DNA of 64,000 nucleotides from Rhodoferax sp. Lineage in GTDB: Bacteria > Pseudomonadota > Gammaproteobacteria > Burkholderiales > Burkholderiaceae_C. Shown piece after piece: positions 10,617-19,031 of the stretch. Each line of letters starts with the position of its first letter. Position 1 is the stretch's first letter. The position numbers and the translations under genes were made by a program. The stretch covers positions 145,974-209,973 of the forward strand of contig NZ_JAUSLE010000063.1 of the NCBI RefSeq assembly GCF_030646845.1, in the 5' to 3' direction. The notes beneath the pieces are model-generated. The model searched no databases and was not told where the DNA came from. It saw nothing but the letters and a program-made list of their open reading frames with translations.

Positions 10617-11327
10617 TTATTCCTTTGAGCGTGGGTTGGATTTTGGGGAAGGTGCTGATCCGGCGGCGACGGTCTTGCCGTAGCGCGCGAGAATGTTTTC
10701 AAAGCCCTGGTTGGCGCGTGTGACCGAGACCGGGTTTTCCAGAAACCGGGCTTCATAGTGCGAGGCCAGAATGAGTCCGTGAATCTCGAAGGCCATCTGC
10801 TCTTCGTCGGCATCCTGCTTGAGATGCCCCATCTCCTTGGCCTGAACAACAGCCCGGTACATCGCGGCCAGCCAGACCTTGACCGAGCTGGCCAGGGCGT
10901 CACGCACCGGCCCGGGCCGGTCGTCGAACTCGACCGCACCGCTAATGAAGATACAGCCGGACTGGATTTCGACGGCCACGCGTTTCATCCAGTTGGAAAA
11001 CAGGGCCCTGACGCGCGGCAAACCGCGGGCTTCATCCATCGCGGGGGAAAAGACCTCGTCGGCAAAGCGGGCGTAATACTCGCGGATGACGGAAATCTGC
11101 AGTTCTTCGCGCGAACCAAAGTGCGCAAACACACCCGATTTGCTCATCTGCGTCACCTCGGCCAGGGCGCCAATGCTCAACCCTTCAAGGCCAATCTGCG
11201 CCGCCAGCCCCAATGCGGCATCGACGATAGCCTGCTTGGTCTGCTGCCCTTTTTGCAGGGCGCGCCCCCCGCGCGAGCCTTGGCGGCTGGCGCGTACGGG
11301 TTTGGCAGGTGATTGAGAAACGGTCAT
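10617..11327 (-). CDS. TetR/AcrR-family regulator heading the fad operon
   Basis: A 236-residue TetR-family repressor. After a basic N-terminus the helix-turn-helix is clear: QAIVDAALGLAAQIGLEG, then IGALAEVTQMSKSGVFAHFGSREEL. The remainder is all-helical with the DEARGLPRVRALFSNWM segment seen in regulators next to acyl-CoA dehydrogenases. I chose the ATG at 11327; a TTG nine bases upstream is also in frame. It ends five bases before the acyl-CoA dehydrogenase start, so it is the first gene of the operon and very likely controls it together with itself. A near-perfect palindrome lies 13 bases upstream of the start. An acyl-CoA ligand is plausible but not shown. Confidence 0.9.
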   Translation of the reverse strand: MTVSQSPAKPVRASRQGSRGGRALQKGQQTKQAIVDAALGLAAQIGLEGLSIGALAEVTQMSKSGVFAHFGSREELQISVIREYYARFADEVFSPAMDEARGLPRVRALFSNWMKRVAVEIQSGCIFISGAVEFDDRPGPVRDALASSVKVWLAAMYRAVVQAKEMGHLKQDADEEQMAFEIHGLILASHYEARFLENPVSVTRANQGFENILARYGKTVAAGSAPSPKSNPRSKE

Positions 11328-11339
11328 AGTGCGCAAAAA

Positions 11340-11353
11340 AGAACGATCGTGCT
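11340..11353. promoter_or_regulatory. Candidate TetR operator (palindrome)
   Basis: AGAACGATCGTGCT is a 14-bp near-palindrome (12 of 14 positions symmetric, core ACGATCGT) placed 13 bases upstream of the TetR start, where an autoregulatory repressor would act. No second copy was noticed elsewhere in the window. Confidence 0.5.
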
Positions 11354-11467
11354 ATTTTGCAGCATTTTCGAGGCTTGCCGCCAACCCGCAGCCACTTCTA
11401 GAGAGTTTTTTCTAAGGAAAGCGCGGGTTTACCCGAATCCCTGCTGCAGCCCCCGCCGCTGCCCGAC

Positions 11468-12145
11468 CTAAAGCATCAGGGCCAGACTGGCGTCCAGGTA
11501 CTCCGAAGGCAGGCGCTTGAAGCCCGAACGCGCAAAGCGCTGCAGGCGCCCCACAACAAAGGCGGTGAGGACAGCCGCACGCACCTGGATATCCACACTG
11601 GGGGTCGCCGAACCGCTCAATTCGGCGGGAGTCCGCAGGGCCTGCTTGAGTGTGGACTCGATCTTGTCAAAAAACTGGTTCATGCGTTGCTGCAGGCGTT
11701 CGTTCTCAAACACCAGTGCATCGCCCACCATGACGCGGGCCATGCCGGGGTTTTTCTCGGCGAACTGCATCAACATGGCCACGACCTTGCCGGCCTGGCG
11801 CGTACCCGTCGTGGCATCGGTCGCGGCCGCCGCGCTCTCCCGCTCAGCGATCTGGTTGACCAGGGAAAACACGGTCTGCTCGATGAACTCGATCAAGCCC
11901 TCAAACATCTGGGCCTTGCTGGCGAAGTGCCGGTACAGCGCGGCCTCGCTCACATCCAGACGCGCCGCCAGCGAGGCAGTGGTGATGCGTTCGGCACCCG
12001 GTTGTTCCAGCATGGTGGCCAAGGCCTGCAGAATCTGCACCCGGCGTTCGCCCGGCTTGGGACGCTTGCGAACCGGTGCGGCCATCTCACTGCCTGCAGA
12101 GGTTGGAGAAAGCGCTGGAGATGGGGTGGATTCGGCGTCAGACAT
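11468..12145 (-). CDS. slmA: Nucleoid occlusion factor SlmA
   Basis: A 225-residue TetR-fold protein. From about residue 32 it tracks E. coli SlmA closely: RRVQILQALATMLE, then ITTASLAARLDVSEAALYRHFASK, MFEGLIEFIEQTVFSL, KNPGMARVMVGDALVFENERLQ and FFDKIESTLKQALR. SlmA binds chromosomal SBS sites and FtsZ to block division over the nucleoid, so it is not a ligand-binding repressor. The N-terminal 30 residues (Ser/Pro-rich) are an extension compared with the 198-residue E. coli protein. It follows the sensor kinase gene by 61 bp; the association with argB nearby is one I recall from other Burkholderiales. Confidence 0.88.
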   Translation of the reverse strand: MSDAESTPSPALSPTSAGSEMAAPVRKRPKPGERRVQILQALATMLEQPGAERITTASLAARLDVSEAALYRHFASKAQMFEGLIEFIEQTVFSLVNQIAERESAAAATDATTGTRQAGKVVAMLMQFAEKNPGMARVMVGDALVFENERLQQRMNQFFDKIESTLKQALRTPAELSGSATPSVDIQVRAAVLTAFVVGRLQRFARSGFKRLPSEYLDASLALML

Positions 12146-12206
12146 GGTGCACTAGGCGAAAGGATCATTTGATTCTCGCATAGCGGACCCAAGGGTTTTC
12201 GCGGGG

Positions 12207-13664
12207 TCAGGCCCCGAACAACAAGGTGATGCGGGTGCCCCGCCCCCCCAATCCGCTGCCCACGACCAGCTGGCTGCGATGCACCCGTGCAATCTCGTCG
12301 GCAATCGCCAGGCCCAGGCCATTGCCTTCAGCGCTGGTGCCCGGCACGCGGTAAAAACGCTCCAGAACACGACGCCGCTCCGCCACAGGCACGCCCGGAC
12401 CGTCATCCTCGACCTCCAGATAGGGTGCCTTGTCATCGACCGTCCAGGCACAACGCAGTGTGACGGTGCCACCTTCGGGGGTGTATTTCAGGGCGTTGTC
12501 CAGCAGATTGCAGGCCAGTTCGCGCAGCAGCCACTCATTGCCCGTCACATGCACGGCCTGCGCATCCAGCCCCAGGTCAATGCGTTTGGCCGTGGCCGCA
12601 TCCAGATGGACTTCAAGCAGGGTTTCGCACAGCTCCTTCAGATCCACCCGATGCAAGGGCTGCGCGTCCAGGTTGCGCGCGTCGGCCCGGGACAAGGCCA
12701 ATAGCTGATTGGCCAGTTGCGATGTGCGCCGGACGGCATCGCGCAAACGGTTGATCTGGGGTGCTCCTATATTGATAGCTAATGACGCATTATCGACGGG
12801 GGCTAGAGGCGTATTTCCTGCATATTTTTCACGCCATGCTTCGGCAGCGGCCGGCGTGTTGACGGCTTGCGCCCAGGCTTCAACCTGCGCCTGCAGGCCC
12901 GCCAGCGGTGTACGCAGCTGGTGCGCCGCATCGGCCACAAAGCGGCGCTGGCTTTCCGCCTGCGCATTCACCAGGTCAAACAGCCGGTTGAGCGACTGCA
13001 CCAGCGGGCGCACCTCTTCCGGCGAGGCTTGCACATCAATTGCGCTCAAGTCGCGCGGCGACCGGTGCTCCACCGCGTCCTTCAGCGCCAACAGCGGTCG
13101 CAGCGCCCGTTTGACCGCCCAATTGACGACGAACACCACCACCAGCATCAGCACCAGGTTGGGCAACAAGACCTTGAGCAGTACCAGTCTGACCCACTGC
13201 TGGCGCGGGTCGGACCCGTCCGCCAGGCGCACCACCAACTCCCCGCCCGCAGTCTGGACGCGCTGGGAAACGATGCGGTAGGTCACGCCACCTTCTTCTT
13301 CGCTGAAGAACTCGGGCTCACGCGTGGTGGGCGGCACGGTGCTCAGCCAGGCATCGCCCACCAGCACCCGGCCGTCGAGGTCGGCAATGCCAAACGCCGA
13401 AAAACCGGCTCTGCCCTTGAGGAATTCTTCGACAGCCGGAGCTGTGAGCAAAACGGGGGGGGCATCGGGCGTTTTGCCTTTGGCCACCACCGAGTCTGCC
13501 AGCAGCGGCACCAACTGGAGCAACTGGCGGTCTTGTTGCAGGGCGGCGCTGTCCGCCAAACGGTAGTCAAACCAGGCGTTGACACAGGCCAGCACGGACA
13601 GGGGAATCAACAACAACAGCAACAGGCGCCGCTTCAGGCCTGAGGACATGGCAGCCGTCTGCAT
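12207..13664 (-). CDS. Sensor histidine kinase (TctE/QseC-like) with an inserted repeat-coded segment
   Basis: A 485-residue membrane histidine kinase. A transmembrane helix at about 13-30 and another at 163-182 flank a periplasmic sensor of about 130 residues of the TctE type. The phospho-acceptor is His248 in ADAAHQLRTPL; the ATPase has the N box NLLDNALKYTPEGG, the G1 box EDDGPGVP and G2 box GNGLGLAIA. Residues 285-301 are encoded by one copy of the dispersed repeat (12763-12810), placed between the two helices of the dimerisation domain, and the frame is kept. It starts three bases after the response regulator stop, so the pair is one operon. Confidence 0.92.
   Translation of the reverse strand: MQTAAMSSGLKRRLLLLLLIPLSVLACVNAWFDYRLADSAALQQDRQLLQLVPLLADSVVAKGKTPDAPPVLLTAPAVEEFLKGRAGFSAFGIADLDGRVLVGDAWLSTVPPTTREPEFFSEEEGGVTYRIVSQRVQTAGGELVVRLADGSDPRQQWVRLVLLKVLLPNLVLMLVVVFVVNWAVKRALRPLLALKDAVEHRSPRDLSAIDVQASPEEVRPLVQSLNRLFDLVNAQAESQRRFVADAAHQLRTPLAGLQAQVEAWAQAVNTPAAAEAWREKYAGNTPLAPVDNASLAINIGAPQINRLRDAVRRTSQLANQLLALSRADARNLDAQPLHRVDLKELCETLLEVHLDAATAKRIDLGLDAQAVHVTGNEWLLRELACNLLDNALKYTPEGGTVTLRCAWTVDDKAPYLEVEDDGPGVPVAERRRVLERFYRVPGTSAEGNGLGLAIADEIARVHRSQLVVGSGLGGRGTRITLLFGA
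12763..12810 (+). repeat. Dispersed palindromic repeat, copy B (inside histidine kinase gene)
   Basis: It matches the other copies at ATAGCTA, the central ACGCATTAT and the CGGGGGCTAGAGGC end, with the fixed 19-base spacing from ATAGC to GGGGCT. Read on the gene strand it gives TPLAPVDNASLAINIGA, in frame. Confidence 0.85.
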
Positions 13665-13667
13665 CGA

Positions 13668-14363
13668 TCAGTCGGCCATGCTGGCGGGGTCGGCAGTCAT
13701 CTCAAGGCGGTAGCCAAAACCACGGATCGATCGCAGCGCGATGCCATGGGGCTCAAGCTTGCCGCGCAGCCGCGAGATGTACACCTCCACTGCGTTGGGC
13801 GTGATTTCCTTGTCCCATCCGGTCAGCGCCTGCAGCAGTTTGTCCTTGTTGGCGGGTTTGGGCGCATTGATCAGCAAATACTCCATGACCGTCCATTCGC
13901 GCGGGCCCAGTTCGACCGGCTGTCCGCCCGGACGAATGCAGGCCACCCGGGTGGCCGTGTCCAGCTCCAGCGGGCCAAAACTCAACACGGCCGAGGTGGC
14001 CGCCTGCGAACGGCGTAACAACGCGCGCAACCGTGCCAGCAACTCGGGCAACTCGAACGGTTTGATCATGTAGTCATCGGCACCCCGGTCAAGCCCCTGG
14101 ACGCGATCATGCAGCGCATCGCGGGCTGTGAGAATCAACACCGGCATGGTATGACCGTCTTTGCGCAGCCGCTGGGTCAGCGCCAGGCCATCCATGCCGG
14201 GCAGACCGATGTCGATGATGGCGACATCAAACGCTTCGCGCAGCGTGACCTCCAGCGCACGCTCAGCATTGCCCACCCAGTCCACCGCGTAACCGGCGTC
14301 GGTGAGCCCCAGCTTGATACCGCTGGCCACCATCACGTCGTCTTCAACGAGCAGGAGTCTCAT
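13668..14363 (-). CDS. OmpR/PhoB-family response regulator (TctD-like)
   Basis: A 231-residue two-domain regulator. The receiver has the acidic pair in VEDD, the phosphorylation site Asp51 in IIDIGLPGMDG, the Thr in LTARD and the Lys in MIKPF. The C-terminal winged helix ends with EVYISRLRGKLEPHGIALRSIRGFGYRLE, the standard DNA-binding signature. It pairs with the sensor kinase immediately downstream. TctD/TctE pairs often control tricarboxylate uptake; two Bug-type binding proteins occur about 32 kb away, but a functional link is conjecture. Confidence 0.93.
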   Translation of the reverse strand: MRLLLVEDDVMVASGIKLGLTDAGYAVDWVGNAERALEVTLREAFDVAIIDIGLPGMDGLALTQRLRKDGHTMPVLILTARDALHDRVQGLDRGADDYMIKPFELPELLARLRALLRRSQAATSAVLSFGPLELDTATRVACIRPGGQPVELGPREWTVMEYLLINAPKPANKDKLLQALTGWDKEITPNAVEVYISRLRGKLEPHGIALRSIRGFGYRLEMTADPASMAD

Positions 14364-14370
14364 TAAAAAG

Positions 14371-14418
14371 GCCGCTAGCCCCCGTATTTATTGCGCCAGA
14401 AGCTATAAAACAGATAGC
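14371..14418 (-). repeat. Dispersed palindromic repeat, copy E (intergenic)
   Basis: On the minus strand it reads GCTATCTGTTTTATAGC, then the CGGGGGCTAGCGGC end at the fixed distance. It occupies nearly all of the 58 bp between argB and the response regulator and could fold in the mRNA. Confidence 0.85.
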
Positions 14419-14421
14419 AAA

Positions 14422-15312
14422 TTAGTGGGAGCGAATCATCGTCCCGAACGCCTGGTCCGTCAGAATTTCAAGCAGCAGCACATGGGGCACCCGGCCGTCG
14501 ATGATGTGCACCGCGTTCACGCCGCTTTTGGCCGCGTCCAGCGCGCCACTGATCTTGGGCAACATGCCGCCACTGATGGTGCCATCTAGAAACAGCTCGT
14601 CGATCTGGCGTGCGCTGAGATCTGTCAGCAAGTTACCGGCCTTGTCCAGCACGCCGCTGATGTTGGTCAGCATCATCAGTTTCTCCGCCTGCAGCACGGT
14701 CGCCAGCTTGGCCGCGACCACGTCGGCGTTGATGTTGTAACTCTCGTTGTTCTCGCCAAAACCGATCGGGCTGATCACGGGGATGAACGCGTCGTCCTGC
14801 AAGGCTTTGACCACGCTGGGGTCGATACTGACGATATCGCCTACCTGGCCCATGTCATGCACTTTGGCGGGGTCGCTGCTGTCCACCATCTGGAGTTTTT
14901 GCGCGCGAATCATGCCGCCATCACGCCCGGTCAGGCCCACCGCCTTGCCGCCAGCCTGGTTGAGCAGGCCCACGATGTCCTGCTGCACCTCACCCGCCAG
15001 CACCCATTCCACCACCTCCATGGTTTCAGCGTCGGTCACGCGCATGCCCTGAATGAACTCGCCCTTCTTGCCCAGGCGTTTCAGCGCGGTTTCAATCTGT
15101 GGTCCGCCGCCGTGCACCACCACCGGGTTGATGCCCACCAACTTGAGCAGCACCACGTCCTCGGCAAAGTCCGCCTGCAAGGCCGGGTCGGTCATGGCGT
15201 TGCCGCCATATTTGATGACCATGGTCTTGCCATGAAACTTGCGGATGTAGGGCAGCGCCTGGGCCAGGATTTCGGCCTTGTCGCGGGGAGAGATGTTGGT
15301 GACGTCGGTCAT
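14422..15312 (-). CDS. argB: Acetylglutamate kinase
   Basis: A 296-residue amino-acid kinase catalysing the ATP-dependent phosphorylation of N-acetyl-L-glutamate, second step of arginine synthesis. Key segments are VIKYGGNAM (about 31-39), [13 protein letters not shown], the glutamate-binding RVTD, and [12 protein letters not shown] near the nucleotide site; the C-terminal [14 protein letters not shown] is also typical. The start is taken at ATG 15312 ([16 protein letters not shown]); the longer frame to 15375 adds unrelated residues. It is 84 bp downstream of the polysaccharide dehydratase gene in the same direction. Confidence 0.96.
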   Translation of the reverse strand: MTDVTNISPRDKAEILAQALPYIRKFHGKTMVIKYGGNAMTDPALQADFAEDVVLLKLVGINPVVVHGGGPQIETALKRLGKKGEFIQGMRVTDAETMEVVEWVLAGEVQQDIVGLLNQAGGKAVGLTGRDGGMIRAQKLQMVDSSDPAKVHDMGQVGDIVSIDPSVVKALQDDAFIPVISPIGFGENNESYNINADVVAAKLATVLQAEKLMMLTNISGVLDKAGNLLTDLSARQIDELFLDGTISGGMLPKISGALDAAKSGVNAVHIIDGRVPHVLLLEILTDQAFGTMIRSH

Positions 15313-15395
15313 GGGGATTTTTGCCTGTGGCTCAAAAGGTGAATGGGCAAATTGTGCCGCATGTTCTGCGCCCACACGGGCGAGTCAAAACAAAG

Positions 15396-17270
15396 TCACA
15401 CCGATGGGAATTCGCCGGGCTGATAGCCGTGCACGTGCTGCTGCAGAAACGCCTTGATCGCGGCGACATCGTCCAGCGCGGCAGCCGCTTTGAGCGTCGT
15501 CAACTCTTCGCTCAATAGCGCCCATGGTACGAAAGGCTCGTGGGCCTTCATGATGCGGGGATGCACCGTCAACTCGGGGTTGTCACCAATCAACAATTCC
15601 TCATACAGTTTTTCACCCGGACGCAGACCCGTGATCGCAATCTCGATATCGCCATTCGGGCACTCACCGTCCCGTACCGTCAGGCCAGAGAGTTGCACCA
15701 TGCGCCGCGCCAGATCCATGATCTTCACCGGCTCACCCATGTCCAGAACAAACACGTCTCCGCCCACGGCCATGGCGCCCGCCTGCAGCACCAACTGCGC
15801 CGCCTCCGGAATGGTCATGAAATAGCGGGTGACGTCGGCGTGTGTCACGGTGAGCGGTCCGCCAGCGGCCAGTTGCCGGCGAAACAGCGGCACCACACTG
15901 CCACTGGAATCCAGCACATTGCCAAAGCGCACCATCGTGAAGCAGGTTGGCGTTGCGTCGGCCGCCAGCGCCTGCAGCACCAGCTCGGCCATGCGCTTGG
16001 TAGCGCCCATCACATTGGTCGGCCGCACTGCCTTATCGGTCGACACCAGCACAAAGCGCTTGACCGAACTCTCCACTGCCGCGCGGGCCATGTTCAGCGT
16101 GCCGAACACGTTGTTGGCGACCCCCTCACCCGCGTTGTCCTCAACCATGGGCACGTGTTTATAGGCGGCGGCATGGTAGACCGTGGCCGGGCGATACGTC
16201 TCGCAAACCGCAAGCAGGCGCGCATAGTTGGCGACACTGCCCAGCAGCGGCACCAGCTCGACGGCGAGGCCGCTGGCCGTGCAGATGCCTTGCAGTTCCT
16301 GGTGAATGCTGTACAGCCCGAATTCATTGTGGTCCAGCAAGAGCAGCTGGCGCGGACCCTGCAATACGATTTGGCGCGTCAACTCCCCACCAATGCTGCC
16401 CCCCGCCCCCGTCACCATCACGACCTGTCCGGCCAAGTCCCGCGCCAGCAGCTCGGCATCGGGTGGCACGGGGTCGCGGCCCAGCAAATCATCTACATCC
16501 AGTTCGCGGAAATCCTGCACCGTGACACGGCCACTGGCCAGATCAGCCAGGCCAGGCAGCGTTCGAATATGAACCGGCAGCGCGCGCAAACTGTCAATGA
16601 TGTTGTTACGGCGCTCTCTGGAAGCGCTGGGCAACGCCAACAAAATGTCCGTCACGCCTTGCCGAGCGACCACATCGGGCACCTCTGCCGGCGCAAACAC
16701 CGGTATGCCATTGATACTGCGCCCTACTTTGGTCGGGTCGTCGTCCACAAAACCCAGCAGCGAAAACTGTCCCGAAACGCGCAGAGCGGAAGCTGTTTGC
16801 ACACCTGAGGTGCCAGCACCGAAGATCAGCAAGCGCCCTTCAACCTTTTGGCGAACGCTGCCCATGTGGGCGAGCCAGAATCGGGCTGACGCCCGGCTGG
16901 TGCCGACCAGCAACAGGAATATCAATGGCTGCGAAACGCCCAGACTCCGAGGTACACCCGGCCATCTTTGCCACAACAACACGGTCGATAGCAAAACCGC
17001 ATAAACGGCAATCGCCTGCGCCGTCGCGACCAGAGCGGCCTGGCCGGTGTAGCGAAAAATCGCCCGATACAAGCCAAATCGAATGAATATTGGCACCGAC
17101 AGCAAGGGCGCCAACCCGTACACCCACCACTGCGCGCCGGTGGGCCAATGCAGTGCATCCAGCCTGAACGTGAAGGCGATCCAGGTGGCAACCAACGCAA
17201 GAACCACATCCAGCGCGACGACCACCAGCCGCTTTGCGGCACGCGGCCAAGCCAAAACCCTTTCTTGCAT
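15396..17270 (-). CDS. Membrane nucleotide-sugar 4,6-dehydratase (WbpM/PglF/CapD family)
   Basis: A 624-residue protein with four N-terminal transmembrane helices (about residues 10-130), a first Rossmann-like region (LIFGAGTSGVQTA) and a C-terminal SDR domain starting at VMVTGAGGSIGGEL. In the catalytic triad the tyrosine is replaced by methionine (VMGATK), which is normal for WbpM/PglF enzymes. These convert UDP-GlcNAc to UDP-4-keto-6-deoxy-GlcNAc at the inner membrane. The product feeds QuiNAc or bacillosamine-type sugars; the short sugar transferase and the decayed epimerase nearby fit a QuiNAc-type priming system. It marks one end of the polysaccharide locus. Confidence 0.92.
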   Translation of the reverse strand: MQERVLAWPRAAKRLVVVALDVVLALVATWIAFTFRLDALHWPTGAQWWVYGLAPLLSVPIFIRFGLYRAIFRYTGQAALVATAQAIAVYAVLLSTVLLWQRWPGVPRSLGVSQPLIFLLLVGTSRASARFWLAHMGSVRQKVEGRLLIFGAGTSGVQTASALRVSGQFSLLGFVDDDPTKVGRSINGIPVFAPAEVPDVVARQGVTDILLALPSASRERRNNIIDSLRALPVHIRTLPGLADLASGRVTVQDFRELDVDDLLGRDPVPPDAELLARDLAGQVVMVTGAGGSIGGELTRQIVLQGPRQLLLLDHNEFGLYSIHQELQGICTASGLAVELVPLLGSVANYARLLAVCETYRPATVYHAAAYKHVPMVEDNAGEGVANNVFGTLNMARAAVESSVKRFVLVSTDKAVRPTNVMGATKRMAELVLQALAADATPTCFTMVRFGNVLDSSGSVVPLFRRQLAAGGPLTVTHADVTRYFMTIPEAAQLVLQAGAMAVGGDVFVLDMGEPVKIMDLARRMVQLSGLTVRDGECPNGDIEIAITGLRPGEKLYEELLIGDNPELTVHPRIMKAHEPFVPWALLSEELTTLKAAAALDDVAAIKAFLQQHVHGYQPGEFPSV

Positions 17271-17289
17271 TTAACTCCCTTGATTCACA

Positions 17290-17655
17290 TCAGTTTTTGA
17301 TAGCGAATTCTTCTTTTGTTCTTCCTTGTGCTACCAGCGCCACCAGCCAACGCGGCGTCAAGCCACGGCCACTCCATGTTTCGCCATTGGGGCCCCGGTA
17401 TTTTGCAGCCACGACCGCGGCGCCCTTCTCGGCTTTCTTTTTGACTTTGGTGTCTGCGCTTTTCGCCGCGGCTGTTTTGGACCTGCCCTTTGCTCCGCGC
17501 GCCTTGCCGGGCTGCAAATCTTTCAAAGAAATGCCAAATGCCTGCATTTTGGCAAGAATATCCTGCACGGTTTTATCAAATTCCCTGGCCTTGATTTCGC
17601 TGGCCTGCTTCTGCAGCTTCTCAATCTGACTTTGAATCTCGATCAAATTACTCAT
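17290..17655 (-). CDS. H-NS family nucleoid-associated protein
   Basis: A 121-residue H-NS-like protein. The N-terminal coiled coil (IEIQSQIEKLQKQASEIK) provides oligomerisation, an Ala/Lys-rich linker follows, and the C-terminal domain reads KYRGPNGETWSGRGLTPRWL, the minor-groove AT-hook-like motif of betaproteobacterial H-NS. The ATG at 17655 is used; an upstream frame adds 13 residues with no support. H-NS proteins silence AT-rich, often acquired DNA, and this one sits inside a polysaccharide locus whose central genes are unusually AT-rich, so local silencing is a reasonable inference. It is transcribed towards the WbpM-like gene. Confidence 0.9.
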   Translation of the reverse strand: MSNLIEIQSQIEKLQKQASEIKAREFDKTVQDILAKMQAFGISLKDLQPGKARGAKGRSKTAAAKSADTKVKKKAEKGAAVVAAKYRGPNGETWSGRGLTPRWLVALVAQGRTKEEFAIKN

Positions 17656-17727
17656 GCCAAACACCTTATTATTGAAAATAGAACCCCTGAGCAAACTGCA
17701 TTCTTTGCAGATTGAATTTTAATTATT

Positions 17728-18288
17728 TTAATGAGTCACATTATCTCTTCGCAACACCTTCAAACCGGTCAAAAATATGATTTTGGTGTCCAGAAAGAGG
17801 GATTTATTTTGCAAGTATTCAATATCCAGCGCCACCTTTTGTGGAATCGGCAGTTCATCACGGCCATTGATCTGAGCCCAACCAGTCAGGCCAGGCAGCA
17901 GCTTGTGGACCCCGCTGCTGGTGCGCAATTCAATCAAATCGTGCTGATTGAACAGAGCCGGCCGGGGACCGACAAAGCTCATGTCCCCTTTGATAATGCT
18001 CCATAACTGGGGCAATTCATCCAGGCTGCTCTTGCGCAAAAAACTGCCAATGGGCGTGAGGTACCTGTCGGGATCGCTCAATAGATGAGTGGCAACGGCG
18101 GGCGTGCCTACCTGCATGCTACGGAACTTGGGCATTTTGAAAATCTTGTTGTCGCGCCCCACCCGGTCGGACCAATACAGGATTGGACCTCTGGAGGTCA
18201 AGCGCACCAATATCCCAACCAGTAATACAGGTATCAGCAGGGGAATACCCGCCAAGGCCGCCAGCAATAGGTCAAATGCTCTTTTCAT
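17728..18288 (-). CDS. Undecaprenyl-phosphate sugar-1-phosphate transferase (short PglC-like form)
   Basis: A 186-residue bacterial sugar transferase (PF02397 type). It has one N-terminal membrane helix (FDLLLAALAGIPLLIPVLLV), then RVGRDNKIFKMPKFRSM, the RKSSLDELPQLWSIIKGDMSFVGPRP core with the catalytic DE pair, and LPGLTGWAQINGR. The short monotopic form, lacking the multi-span N-terminus of WbaP, is the PglC/WcaJ-C type that loads the first sugar phosphate onto undecaprenyl phosphate. The start at 18288 overlaps the stop of the epimerase remnant by four bases (ATGA), so the two are translationally coupled. The longer frame upstream is a shadow. Confidence 0.92.
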   Translation of the reverse strand: MKRAFDLLLAALAGIPLLIPVLLVGILVRLTSRGPILYWSDRVGRDNKIFKMPKFRSMQVGTPAVATHLLSDPDRYLTPIGSFLRKSSLDELPQLWSIIKGDMSFVGPRPALFNQHDLIELRTSSGVHKLLPGLTGWAQINGRDELPIPQKVALDIEYLQNKSLFLDTKIIFLTGLKVLRRDNVTH

Positions 18289-19031
18289 GGTTTTTGCATT
18301 CCTACTACTGCCCCACGCAAGCCCTCGTCCACCGAAATGGGAGGCAACCAGCCCAACAGGCTGCGCGCCTTGGAAATATCCACCTGCAGATCGCCGCACA
18401 GTCGCTGCACCGCGTCGCTTTTGCCCAGCAGGGACGCCCCCCCCACCCGTAAAACCCACACAGCCACGGGGACCAAGCGTTCTGGCACCCTTGCCGCACG
18501 CGCCAGGCCCAGCACCAACTCGGTAGTCTTATGCAGCGCCCCCAACGACAAGGACCAGCCAAGCTGCACGGCGCGCATGTGGGCCGCAACGTTGGCCTTG
18601 ACGCCGGGGACATACACCAAGGGTGGGCCGATGACGCCCACCTTCATGCCGGTTTGTGCGGCAATTTCGCGCAAACCTTGCTCAGCCTCTATCTTGGACA
18701 CTTCGTAGGGATCAAGTGGCACCGGAATGTCATCCGCAGAAAAAGGCATTTCCAACTTCGTGGCTTCGCCGTTGACCTTGATGGAGCTGATGAAGACAAA
18801 TCGCAGCACGCGGGCTGCTGCAGCCTGTCGCGCCAAATCCAGTGTCCCATGAACATTGATACGACGAAATTCAGCCAAGGAATCTATAGCGGTGTCATCC
18901 ATCACGTGCACAGTGCGGACGCCATTTGGCATCGGCACCTCGCCGCGACGACCGCAGGCGCACGTTTCAACTTCTTCGTGGATCAGTTTGACGACCCAAA
19001 CGGCACCCGCAATCCCCATAGCCAGAATCAT
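18285..19031 (-). pseudogene. Decayed NAD-dependent sugar epimerase/4-reductase (WbpV-like)
   Basis: The 248-codon frame is recognisable from VHVM onward as an extended SDR: RRINVHGTLDLARQAAAA, FVFISSIKVNGE and the YEVSK catalytic pair. Two blocks are missing compared with what I recall of the roughly 310-320-residue family. The N-terminal Rossmann motif TGATGFVG and the first strands are replaced by about 40 residues with no nucleotide-binding pattern. In the second half, SLGALH runs straight into TTELVLGLARAARVPERLVPV, skipping the NRRSLVxxDN segment. The frame is open and coupled to both neighbours, so it may still be translated, but NAD binding should be lost. In related loci the intact gene reduces UDP-4-keto-6-deoxy-GlcNAc to UDP-QuiNAc. 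Confidence 0.75.

Noticed and set aside
17728..18459. Longer start for the sugar transferase gene
   Set aside because: The additional 57 residues run into the epimerase remnant and have no family similarity; the protein family starts at the KRAFDLLL helix.
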